A DNA stretch of 7,632 nt from Gallionella sp. UBA4737 (GCA_002403995.1 DHIV01000126.1:44820-52451), one strand, 5' to 3'. Positions 1-6,996 are shown, counted from the first letter of the stretch. Translations and numbers: made by a program. Notes: a model not told the origin generated them from the letters alone.

Positions 1-582
1 CGCATCCTTCGGCGTCAGCCAGGACCCACCCACGCACGCAACGTTTTTACACGCCAGGAATTGCGCTGCAGTTTCGATCGAAATACCTCCGGTCGGACAA
101 AACGTAATATCCGGCAACGGCCCGGCGATCGCATTGAGCATGCCGATTCCGCCGGCCGGTACTGCCGGGAATAGTTTCAACTGGCGGAAGCCATGTTCGC
201 GTGCGGCCATCACCTCCGACGGTGTCATCACGCCCGGCAGCAAGGGCAGTCCGCTGGTCTTGGCCGCGTTGATCAGCGTCGAAGTCAAGCCGGGCGACAC
301 GCCGAATACTGCGCCGGCTTCGCGCGCCGCGGCGAATTCATCGGGCTGGGTCAGCGTCCCGACGCCGACGATCGCGTCCGGCACTTGCTCCGCGATGGCA
401 CGGATCGCCGCCAATCCATGCGCGGTGCGCAACGTCACTTCCAGCACACGAATGCCGCCCGCAACCAAGGCTCTGGCCAGCGGTACCGCGTGGTCGATGT
501 CGTCGATCGCGATCACCGGGATCACCAGCGAGGTACGCATGATTTGCAGCAGGTTCTGGTTCATCTTTGCGTTCATGTTCAT
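1..582 (-). CDS. eda: KDPG aldolase (2-dehydro-3-deoxy-phosphogluconate aldolase), 3' end outside window
   Basis: Cleaves 2-keto-3-deoxy-6-phosphogluconate to pyruvate and glyceraldehyde-3-phosphate, the last step of the Entner-Doudoroff pathway, in the cytoplasm. I translated 194 codons from the minus strand. The (beta/alpha)8 class I aldolase motifs are all present: LEVTLRT with the catalytic Glu48, PGVMTPSEV near residue 116, LKLFPA with the Schiff-base Lys136, and CPTGGI with Thr164. The numbering is shifted by +3 from the Glu45/Lys133/Thr161 of the well-studied enzymes. These are usually about 205-215 residues, so only a short C-terminal piece is missing past position 1. The first ATG (582-580) overlaps the edd stop as ATGA, which suggests translational coupling. 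Met3 (576) is an alternative start and has better spacing (8 nt) from the GGGA upstream. No terminator or promoter is visible between edd and eda. Confidence 0.96.
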   Translation of the reverse strand, partial: MNMNAKMNQNLLQIMRTSLVIPVIAIDDIDHAVPLARALVAGGIRVLEVTLRTAHGLAAIRAIAEQVPDAIVGVGTLTQPDEFAAAREAGAVFGVSPGLTSTLINAAKTSGLPLLPGVMTPSEVMAAREHGFRQLKLFPAVPAGGIGMLNAIAGPLPDITFCPTGGISIETAAQFLACKNVACVGGSWLTPKDA

Positions 583-2480
583 TTTCCCAAGGTCAAATTG
601 TCTTCTTCACTGAAGGGCTCGGTATCTTCGTGTTCGAGCGGATCTCCGGTCTGTATCGCCGGCGGCAACCCGAAGGTGGTCGCGCCCTGCTCGGCGGCAC
701 TGACGGAACCACGGAACATCGCGAACAGCTCGCGCCCCATACCTGTCAGGTTACCCGACAGGTCGGCCGGCAGTGCGCTGCGCGCGGCCCATTCCGCCTC
801 CGGCACCAGCGCCTGCAGCACGCCTGCTTCCGCATCGAGCCGGATCAGGTCACCGCTGCGTACGCGGCCGAGCGATCCGCCTGCCAGCACTTCCGGTGAC
901 ACATGGATCGCCGCCGGCACCTTGCCGGACGCCCCCGACATGCGGCCGTCGGTCACCAGCGCCACGTGCCTGCCCGCATCCTGCAAATTGGCCAGCGCCG
1001 GCGTCAAGGCATGCAGTTCCGGCATGCCGTTGGCACGCGGCCCCTGATAGCGCACGACCGCTATGAAATCGCGATCGAGCTCGCCTGCCTTATAAGCGTG
1101 CATGAAGGCATCCTGCGAATCGAAGACGATGGCTGGCGCCTCGACGATACGGTGCTGCGCCTTGACCGCGGAGATCTTGATCACCGCGCGCCCGAGATTC
1201 CCGGTCAAGAGTTTCATCCCGCCGTCGGGCGAAAAAGGCTCCGCCGCGGCGCGCAATACATTCTGATCGCCACTGACGTTCGGTGCAGCCCGCCACACCA
1301 CGTTCTGTCCTTGCAGGAACGGTTCGGCGCAATGTGCGCGCAAGCCTTTTCCCAATACCGTGGTCACGTCTTCATGCAACAAACCGGCGTCCAGCAGTTC
1401 GCGGATCACAAAGCCGGTGCCGCCGGCCGCATGGAAATGATTGACGTCGGCGTCACCGTTCGGGTAGATCCGCGCCAGCATCGGGACTACCGCCGATAGC
1501 GTGTTGAAATCATCCCAGTCGATCACGATCGCGGCCGCCTTCGCGATCGCGACCAGGTGCAAGGTGTGGTTGGTCGAGCCGCCGGTTGCCAGCAACGCGA
1601 CGATCGCATTGACGATCGACTTTTCATCGACGATATGGCCGACCGGCGTATAACTTGAACCTTGTTCGGCAATCTCGACCGCGCGGCGTGCGGCAGCCGC
1701 GGTCAACGCGTCGCGCAGCGGCGTATTCGGCGTGATAAAGGCGGCACCGGGCAGGTGCAGTCCCATCACTTCCATCAGCATCTGGTTGCTGTTCGCCGTG
1801 CCGTAGAAGGTGCAGGTGCCGGCGCCGTGATAGGACTCGGACTCGGCTTCCAGCAGGGCTTCGCGGCCGACTTTACCTTGCGCGTAGAGCTGACGAATCC
1901 TGGCTTTTTCCGGATTGGACATGCCGCTGGTCATCGGCCCGGCTGGAATGAACACGGCCGGCAGATGGCCGAAATGCAGCGCGCCGATCAGCAGACCCGG
2001 CACGATCTTGTCGCACACGCCAAGATACACGGCCGAGTCGAACATGTTGTGCGATAGCGCGATCGCGGTCGCCATCGCGATGGTGTCGCGCGAAAATAGC
2101 GACAATTCCATGCCGGTCTGCCCTTGCGTCACGCCATCGCACATGGCAGGCGTCCCGCCGGCAAATTGCGCGACACCGCCGGCGCTGCGCACCGCGTCCT
2201 TGATCAATTGCGGGAAGCGCTCAAACGGCTGGTGCGCCGACAGCATGTCGTTGTAGGCCGACACGATCGCGACCGAAGGGCTCTTCTGCTGCTTTAGCAC
2301 CAGCTTGTCGTTCGGCGGAAACGCCGCAAACCCGTGAGCCAAATTAGTGCAGGCCAGGCCCCCGCGCTGCACGCCTTGGCGACGCGCATTTTCGAGACGC
2401 GCCAGGTAGGCGCTGCGATAAGGACGGCTGCGCTTGATAATGCGCGCGGTGACGGTGGCGATGGCGGCATGGAGGGGCAT
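579..2480 (-). CDS. edd: 6-phosphogluconate dehydratase
   Basis: Dehydrates 6-phosphogluconate to KDPG, the committed step of the Entner-Doudoroff pathway. It is a cytoplasmic, oxygen-sensitive [4Fe-4S] enzyme of the IlvD/Edd family. The 633-residue product looks close to E. coli Edd along its length (for example SAYNDMLSAHQPFE, ALLATGGSTNHT, HQGP-like YQGPRANGMPELH). Likely cluster cysteines are Cys114 (AMCDGVTQGQ), Cys156 (CDKIVPGLLIGA, family signature 1) and Cys223 (GTCTFYGTANSNQM). Signature 2 is at about 509-519 (VTDGRMSGASG). The start is supported by AGGAAA four bases before the ATG and by the N-terminus aligning with the family (RIIKRSRPYRSAYLARLE). The protein continues about 29 residues past the usual end (AAEQGATTFG) with an acidic tail. 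eda follows with a 4-bp overlap. It is divergent from pgi across a region with HexR-like boxes. Confidence 0.97.
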   Translation of the reverse strand: MPLHAAIATVTARIIKRSRPYRSAYLARLENARRQGVQRGGLACTNLAHGFAAFPPNDKLVLKQQKSPSVAIVSAYNDMLSAHQPFERFPQLIKDAVRSAGGVAQFAGGTPAMCDGVTQGQTGMELSLFSRDTIAMATAIALSHNMFDSAVYLGVCDKIVPGLLIGALHFGHLPAVFIPAGPMTSGMSNPEKARIRQLYAQGKVGREALLEAESESYHGAGTCTFYGTANSNQMLMEVMGLHLPGAAFITPNTPLRDALTAAAARRAVEIAEQGSSYTPVGHIVDEKSIVNAIVALLATGGSTNHTLHLVAIAKAAAIVIDWDDFNTLSAVVPMLARIYPNGDADVNHFHAAGGTGFVIRELLDAGLLHEDVTTVLGKGLRAHCAEPFLQGQNVVWRAAPNVSGDQNVLRAAAEPFSPDGGMKLLTGNLGRAVIKISAVKAQHRIVEAPAIVFDSQDAFMHAYKAGELDRDFIAVVRYQGPRANGMPELHALTPALANLQDAGRHVALVTDGRMSGASGKVPAAIHVSPEVLAGGSLGRVRSGDLIRLDAEAGVLQALVPEAEWAARSALPADLSGNLTGMGRELFAMFRGSVSAAEQGATTFGLPPAIQTGDPLEHEDTEPFSEEDNLTLGK

Positions 2481-2506
2481 GATATTTCCTGGCTCATTTC
2501 GATAAA

Positions 2507-2521
2507 TGAAATTTTACTACA
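2507..2521 (-). promoter_or_regulatory. HexR-like operator near edd
   Basis: Read on the minus strand this is TGTAGTAAAATTTCA, close to the TGTAATTAAATTACA-type palindrome that I recall for HexR in gammaproteobacteria. It sits 26 bp upstream of the edd start codon. It matches the second box (2663-2677) at 12 of 15 positions. The palindrome TCATTT-CGAT-AAATGA (2494-2509) abuts and slightly overlaps it. Assignment to HexR is inferred from similarity and from the HexR-type gene in the same locus. Confidence 0.6.
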
Positions 2522-2562
2522 ATTAAAGTAGCGAGACTGTAAATCAAGCGATTTTTTGGCAA
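2520..2562 (-). promoter_or_regulatory. Candidate edd-eda promoter
   Basis: On the minus strand TTGCCA (2562-2557) and TACAGT (2541-2536) resemble -35 and -10 hexamers (5/6 and 4/6 matches), but their spacer is only 15 bp. A second pair, TTGATT (2547-2542) and TAATTG (2525-2520), has a 16-bp spacer but a poor -10. Either would place the start of transcription just upstream of, or inside, the HexR-like box at 2507-2521, fitting repression. Read by eye only. Confidence 0.3.
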
Positions 2563-2662
2563 CTCGTTCTCGCCAAAATTTTGCATGACGCCCAAAATTT
2601 GACGACACGCCAGACGAGTTCCGACAGGGCAATAACAGGATACAAGTCGCGACGAAACATTT

Positions 2663-2677
2663 TGTAGTGAAATTACC
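2663..2677 (+). promoter_or_regulatory. HexR-like operator near pgi
   Basis: TGTAGTGAAATTACC fits a TGTARTNAAATTACA palindrome except at its last base. It lies about 50 bp upstream of the pgi start codon and directly upstream of the candidate -10 hexamers, where a bound repressor would block RNA polymerase. It is paired with the box at 2507-2521, which is nearer edd. Confidence 0.62.
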
Positions 2678-2694
2678 TATACTTGATGTATAGT
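2677..2694 (+). promoter_or_regulatory. Candidate pgi-zwf-hexR -10 region within an inverted repeat
   Basis: Two -10-like hexamers, TATACT (2678-2683) and TATAGT (2689-2694), precede pgi. They sit in a perfect inverted repeat CTATAC-TTGAT-GTATAG (2677-2693). Neither has a good -35 at 16-18 bp, so the promoter may depend on an activator or be weak. The HexR-like box at 2663-2677 is immediately upstream and would overlap the -35 region. Confidence 0.4.
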
Positions 2695-2728
2695 GCAATA
2701 AATAATCAACACCTCGACCCCTGCCATC

Positions 2729-4372
2729 ATGCACCCGTCCGCCCTCACCGCTGCCGCAGCATTCCAAACGCTCCAAGCGCATCGCGCCGAAGCCGAAACC
2801 TGGCAGATGCGACAATTGTTCGAGCAGGACCCGACGCGCTTCACGCATATGTCGATCGAAGCGGCTGGCCTGTTCCTGGATTACTCAAAGAATCGCCTGA
2901 ACAGCACGACGCTGAAGTTGCTATGTGCGCTGGCACGCGAGCGCGGCGTGGAAGCGCAACGTGATGCCATGTTCGCCGGCGAGAAAATCAATTCAACCGA
3001 GCAGCGCGCCGTATTGCACACCGCGTTGCGTGCGCCGCGCGGCCAGGCGTTGCACGTCGATGGCCAGGATATCGGCGGCGACGTGGAGGCCGTGCTGGAC
3101 CGATTGCGCTACTTCTCCGACCGCGTGCGAGCCGGGCGATGGCTGGGCCATAACGGCAAGCCGATCACCGATGTCGTGAACATCGGCATCGGCGGGTCCG
3201 ATCTCGGGCCGGAAATGGTGAGCCGCGCGCTACGCTCGTTTGCGCACCCGCGACTCAGTATGCATTTCGTCTCGAATGTCGACGGCCATGATCTCGATGC
3301 AGTGCTGTCGAAGGTTAATCCGGACAGCACGCTGTTCATTATCGCGTCCAAGACTTTCAGCACCACCGAGACCATGATGAATGCGCAATCGGCGCGCGAC
3401 TGGTTCCTGCGCTCCGCCAATGCAGCGGATTTGCCGAAACACTTTGTCGCGGTGTCGACCAATGTCGAGCGCGTTCAAGCCTTCGGCATCGATCCGGAGA
3501 ACATGTTCCCGTTCTGGGATTGGGTCGGCGGTCGCTATTCGATCTGGTCGGCGATCGGCTTGCCGGTCGCACTGTCGATCGGATTCGAAAAATTCAGCGA
3601 ATTCCTGGCCGGCGCCCATGCGATGGACACGCATTTCCGCAGCGCGCCGCTGGAACAGAACATGCCGGTGCTGATGGCGCTGATCGGTGTCTGGTATCGC
3701 AATTTCTTCGGCAGCGCCTCGATATCGATCGCGCCCTACCACCAGGATCTCAGCCGCTTTCCCGCCTATTTGCAGCAACTCGAAATGGAAAGCAACGGCA
3801 AGCGCGTCGCGCGCGACGGTACGGCACTCGACTTCGCAAGTTGTCCTGTAGTGTGGGGCGATGTCGGCACCAACGGCCAGCATGCGTATTTTCAGTTGCT
3901 GCATCAGGGTACGGATTCTGTGCCGGTGGATTTCATTGCTGCGCTGCAGCCGAGCCATACGCTTGCGGGACATCAGGCGGCACTGCTGGCCAATTGCTTC
4001 GCGCAATCGGAGGCGCTGATGCGCGGCAAGGACGCCGATGAAGTGCGCGCCGATCTGCAGGCGCAAGGCCTCGATGCGGCCGCCATCGCAGCACTGGTAC
4101 CGCATCGGACTTTTCCGGGCAACCGTCCCAGCAACACGATACTGATGCAGGCCCTGACTCCGGCCGCGCTCGGCGCGCTGATCGCGCTATACGAACACAA
4201 AGTATTCGTGCAGGGCGTGCTGTGGGGCGTCAACAGTTTCGACCAATGGGGCGTCGAACTGGGCAAGCTCATGGCGAAAAATCTGCAGGCCGAATTGACC
4301 GATACGGCGCAACCGGGATTGCATGACAGTTCGACCAACGGCCTCATTGCGCGCGCCCGGAAAGCACTCTAG
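2729..4372 (+). CDS. pgi: Glucose-6-phosphate isomerase
   Basis: Interconverts glucose-6-phosphate and fructose-6-phosphate in the cytoplasm. Next to zwf and edd-eda it probably feeds gluconeogenic or recycled fructose-6-P into the Entner-Doudoroff route. The 547 residues match the usual length (E. coli about 549). The phosphosugar-binding SIS motif NIGIGGSDLGP is at 151-161, signature 1 (DWVGGRYSIWSAIG) at 264-277 and signature 2 (GVNSFDQWGVELGK) at 500-513. Probable catalytic residues are Glu354 (QLEMESNGK), His385 (GTNGQHAYFQ) and Lys513. The start at 2729 has no clear Shine-Dalgarno sequence, but the N-terminus (LQAHRAEAETWQMRQLF) aligns with the family and an in-frame stop lies close upstream. 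zwf follows after 61 bp in the same direction with no terminator seen, so the two are probably co-transcribed. Confidence 0.98.
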   Translation: MHPSALTAAAAFQTLQAHRAEAETWQMRQLFEQDPTRFTHMSIEAAGLFLDYSKNRLNSTTLKLLCALARERGVEAQRDAMFAGEKINSTEQRAVLHTALRAPRGQALHVDGQDIGGDVEAVLDRLRYFSDRVRAGRWLGHNGKPITDVVNIGIGGSDLGPEMVSRALRSFAHPRLSMHFVSNVDGHDLDAVLSKVNPDSTLFIIASKTFSTTETMMNAQSARDWFLRSANAADLPKHFVAVSTNVERVQAFGIDPENMFPFWDWVGGRYSIWSAIGLPVALSIGFEKFSEFLAGAHAMDTHFRSAPLEQNMPVLMALIGVWYRNFFGSASISIAPYHQDLSRFPAYLQQLEMESNGKRVARDGTALDFASCPVVWGDVGTNGQHAYFQLLHQGTDSVPVDFIAALQPSHTLAGHQAALLANCFAQSEALMRGKDADEVRADLQAQGLDAAAIAALVPHRTFPGNRPSNTILMQALTPAALGALIALYEHKVFVQGVLWGVNSFDQWGVELGKLMAKNLQAELTDTAQPGLHDSSTNGLIARARKAL

Positions 4373-4433
4373 GCTTCCAGTGCGACGCATGAGTTCAGGC
4401 GCAATACTCACTTTACGACAATAACTTTCCATC

Positions 4434-5906
4434 ATGGCTCTTGCAGATTTCGATTTAGTCTTATTCGGCGGTGGCGGCGATCTCGCCATGCGCAAACTGT
4501 TACCCGCGATGTATGCGCGCGACCGCGCCAAGGACTTGCCGCCGGGCGCGCGCATCATTTGCGTCGGCCGCCATGGCTGGAGCCGGGACGAATTCCTCAC
4601 CGAGATCAATCAAAACTCAAAACGGCACATCGCCGCTGCGAACTTCGATCCAAGGTTGTGGGAAGCGTTTTGCGCGCGTATCGACTACCTTTCGCTCGAT
4701 GCGAACGATGCCGCCACCTATCAGCCGCTGGTTGACATGGTACGCAAGGACAGCGCCATCACCAGTGTGTTCTACCTGGCGACGCCGCCTAGCCTGTTCG
4801 CCAGGATTTGCCACAACCTGTCCGCCTGCGGCCTCGCCGCGCCGAACTCGCGCGTGGTGCTGGAGAAGCCGCTCGGTCGCGATCTGGCCAGCGCCAGGCA
4901 AATCATTGCCGACGTGGGAAGCGTGTTCGCCGAATCGCAGATCTACCGCATCGACCATTATCTCGGCAAGGAAGCGGTGCAAAACCTGCTGGCGCTGCGC
5001 TTCGGCAATGTCTTGTTCGAGCCGCTGTGGCGCCGCGAGTGGATCTCCGACGTGCAAATCACGATTGCGGAAGAACTCGGCGTCGGCAACCGCATGGACT
5101 ATTACGAAACTTCGGGGGCCTTGCGCGACATGTTGCAGAATCACCTGCTGCAGTTGCTCTGTATCGTCGCGATGGAGCCGCCGGTGTCGGTCACGCCAGA
5201 CGCGGTGCGCGACGAGAAGCTGAAGGTGCTGCGTTCGCTCAAACGTTTCACGCCGGCCACACTGGCGCAGAACGTGATCCGCGGCCAGTATCGCGCCGGC
5301 CACGTCGAAGGCATCGCGGTTCCAAGCTATCGCCACGAACCGGACGCCAAGCCGGAGTCGCGCACCGAAACCTACGTCGCCGTCAAGGCCGAGATCGATA
5401 CCTGGCGCTGGGCCGGCGTCCCGTTCTACCTTCGTACCGGCAAGCGAATGGCCGACCAACTGGCGGAAATCGTGGTGCGTTTCAAAACCGTTCCGCATTC
5501 GATTTTCACGCAAGGCACCGGCCCCGCCCTGCCAAATTGCCTGGTGATACGACTGCAGCCGGACGAAGGCCTGCAACTCAACCTGATGGCCAAGACGCCG
5601 GGCGATGGCATGCGCTTGAAGCCGGTCGAACTGGAACTGGATTTCCGCGAAACCTTCAAGATGCCCCGTATGGAAGCCTATGAGCGCCTGCTACTCGACG
5701 TGCTGCGCGGCCAGTTGACGCTGTTCATGCGTAGCGACGAATTGGAAGCGGCGTGGGAATGGGTCGAGCCCATCCTCAACTACTGGGAACAGCAAGAAAC
5801 CGAACCGCTGCCGTATGCGTCCGGCACCTGGGGTCCGGCCGCGGCCAGCGCACTGATCGGACGTGACGGCTTGCAGTGGCGGGAAGAGTCGCTGCCCGAA
5901 ATGTAA
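4434..5906 (+). CDS. zwf: Glucose-6-phosphate 1-dehydrogenase
   Basis: Oxidises glucose-6-phosphate to 6-phosphoglucono-lactone with NADP+ (or NAD+), supplying the Entner-Doudoroff and pentose phosphate routes. The 490-residue length is normal. The N-terminal Rossmann loop reads LFGGGGDLAMRKLLP (10-24). EKPLG is at 144-148 and the active-site signature RIDHYLGKE at 172-180 (Asp174, His175, Lys179). The likely catalytic base is His237 in QNHLLQLL. The substrate-binding C-terminal domain continues through YLRTGKRM and FKMPRMEAYERLL. Arg46 (VGRHGW) is placed to contact the NADP 2'-phosphate, an inference from family numbering. The start has no obvious Shine-Dalgarno sequence and shares CCATCATG with pgi. 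The regulator gene begins 8 bp after the stop. No lactonase (pgl) gene follows, unlike many proteobacteria. One oddity is glycine at position 14 of the nucleotide loop, where Thr or Ser is usual. Confidence 0.98.
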   Translation: MALADFDLVLFGGGGDLAMRKLLPAMYARDRAKDLPPGARIICVGRHGWSRDEFLTEINQNSKRHIAAANFDPRLWEAFCARIDYLSLDANDAATYQPLVDMVRKDSAITSVFYLATPPSLFARICHNLSACGLAAPNSRVVLEKPLGRDLASARQIIADVGSVFAESQIYRIDHYLGKEAVQNLLALRFGNVLFEPLWRREWISDVQITIAEELGVGNRMDYYETSGALRDMLQNHLLQLLCIVAMEPPVSVTPDAVRDEKLKVLRSLKRFTPATLAQNVIRGQYRAGHVEGIAVPSYRHEPDAKPESRTETYVAVKAEIDTWRWAGVPFYLRTGKRMADQLAEIVVRFKTVPHSIFTQGTGPALPNCLVIRLQPDEGLQLNLMAKTPGDGMRLKPVELELDFRETFKMPRMEAYERLLLDVLRGQLTLFMRSDELEAAWEWVEPILNYWEQQETEPLPYASGTWGPAAASALIGRDGLQWREESLPEM

Positions 5907-5914
5907 GACTCATC

Positions 5915-6787
5915 ATGTTGCTCGACTCCATCAGCACACAACTCGACTCGCTCTCCAAATCGGAGAAGAAAGTCGCGCTCGCCGTGTTGAAAAATCCCGG
6001 CCTCGCGATTGCGGAAAACATCACCGCGCTGGCCAGGAACGCGCAAGTCTCGGAGCCGACCGTGGTGCGTTTTTGCCGGGCGCTCGGCTACGACGGCTGG
6101 CATGAGTTCAAGCTCAAGCTGGCGCAAGGCCTGGCGCTCGCGCTGCCGGGCGCGGATGAACCGGCGGCGCAGGACGACTTGGCGGCTGACCTGGTCAACA
6201 AGATTTGCAGCCGCTCGATCAATGCCCTGCTCGACTTGCGCAACTCGCTCGATTCCAATGCGATTCAACAAGCGCTCGACGTCCTGGCGCGCTCGATCAA
6301 GATCGAGTTTTACGGTCAAGGTACCTCCGGCATCGTGGCCGCCGATGCGCAGCACAAGTTCTTCCGGTCCGGTGTGCCGACCGTGGCCTACACCGATCCG
6401 CATATCCACAGCATCGCCGCCTCGCTGCTGCAAAAAGGCGACGTGGTGGTCGCCATCTCGCAACGCGGCAGCAGCATCGCGCTGCTGCGCAGCGTGCAAC
6501 TGGCGCGCAAGGTCGGCGCCGACGTGATCGTGCTGGCTCCCAGCGGCACCCCGCTGGCCGAGCTTGCGACCGTGCTGATAGCGATCGACCTGAGTTTCAA
6601 TACCGATCCTTACACGCCGATCTCGGCACGCCTGGCGCACTTGGTCGTGATCGACATTCTGGCAGTCGGGCTGGCACTGAAATTGGGGCCGGAATTCCGC
6701 CGCAAGATGCAGAACGCGCAAATAGCACTGCAAAAAATCGACATGCAATTCGACTCGTTCCTCAGACATCCGCAAAAGGCGGAGTAA
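5915..6787 (+). CDS. hexR: HexR-type RpiR/SIS transcriptional regulator of central carbon metabolism
   Basis: The 290-residue protein has an N-terminal RpiR helix-turn-helix (about 35-66: NITALARNAQVSEPTVVRFCRALGYDGWHEF) and a C-terminal SIS sugar-phosphate domain (about 125-255, with GQGTSG at 134-139 and DAQHKFFRSG at 144-153). The architecture and DAQHKFF block are those of HexR, which in pseudomonads represses zwf, edd and related genes and is released by KDPG. I infer that it binds the two boxes between edd and pgi and so also controls itself. I chose ATG 5915 because MLLDSISTQLDSLSKSEKKVA aligns with HexR starts. A GTG at 5876 would add 13 residues overlapping zwf. The zwf stop is 8 bp upstream, indicating one transcript. 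The effector loop reads ISQRGSS (181-187), where ISxSG/TGxT is usual. The glucokinase domain fused to this regulator in Burkholderia is absent. Confidence 0.87.
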   Translation: MLLDSISTQLDSLSKSEKKVALAVLKNPGLAIAENITALARNAQVSEPTVVRFCRALGYDGWHEFKLKLAQGLALALPGADEPAAQDDLAADLVNKICSRSINALLDLRNSLDSNAIQQALDVLARSIKIEFYGQGTSGIVAADAQHKFFRSGVPTVAYTDPHIHSIAASLLQKGDVVVAISQRGSSIALLRSVQLARKVGADVIVLAPSGTPLAELATVLIAIDLSFNTDPYTPISARLAHLVVIDILAVGLALKLGPEFRRKMQNAQIALQKIDMQFDSFLRHPQKAE

Positions 6788-6996
6788 GCGCGCCTGTCGC
6801 CGGCTGAGCGTGGGCGGAATTGTCGATCGGATCGGGCCATTGCGCGCAATGGCAGGTCGCGTGCGGCCCGTAGCTTTCCCCCTTCCCCTTCATGAACCGA
6901 CTGGACCCACTCGAGCAATTCATCATTGAACGCCGATGAAGCGTACTCGTTTTGATTTGGAGAACTGGCATGCCGGACACAGGGTTTGCGGCAAAT
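6788..6996. other. Non-coding stretch after hexR; no gene recognised
   Basis: This stretch of about 209 bp between the hexR stop and the FNR-type box holds only very short plus-strand frames and no conserved domain I recognise. It contains the palindrome described separately and a pyrimidine tract (ctttcccccttcccctt, 6874-6890). I see no intrinsic terminator with a T-run for the pgi-zwf-hexR transcript. Minus-strand frames extend through here but lack family resemblance or a good ribosome binding site. Confidence 0.5.
6836..6853. repeat. 18-bp perfect palindrome
   Basis: GCCATTGCGCGCAATGGC equals its own reverse complement. It lies 48 bp after the hexR stop. As RNA it could form a 7-bp stem with a CGCG loop, but no U-tract follows on either strand, so it is not a typical intrinsic terminator. 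A second, overlapping inverted pair, CGGGCC (6833-6838) and GGCCCG (6865-6870), could give a larger alternative structure. It may be a protein-binding site or a 3'-end stabilising hairpin. Confidence 0.55.

Noticed and set aside
193..1499. Long plus-strand open frames opposite edd and eda (193-1047, 903-1499)
   Set aside because: They are antisense to clear eda/edd coding sequence, have no domain resemblance, and are rich in Arg, Ala, Pro and Cys as expected from frames opposite GC-rich genes.
3230..4105. Minus-strand 291-codon open frame opposite pgi
   Set aside because: Fully inside pgi, whose catalytic motifs and length are intact; the antisense product shows no recognisable family features.
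4617..5576. Minus-strand 319-codon open frame opposite zwf
   Set aside because: Shadow of zwf codon bias; the composition is rich in Arg, His and Gln and it has no motif or ribosome binding site.
5876..5914. Upstream GTG start for hexR overlapping zwf
   Set aside because: The extra 13 residues do not match HexR N-termini, and ATG 5915 sits where the family begins.
5780..6775. Minus-strand 331-codon open frame opposite hexR
   Set aside because: Shadow of hexR; an His/Arg/Gln-rich product with no family resemblance, while the plus strand has clear HTH and SIS domains.
6836..6853. Intrinsic terminator for the pgi-zwf-hexR transcript
   Set aside because: The stem is only 7 bp with a GC loop and no U-tract follows on either strand.
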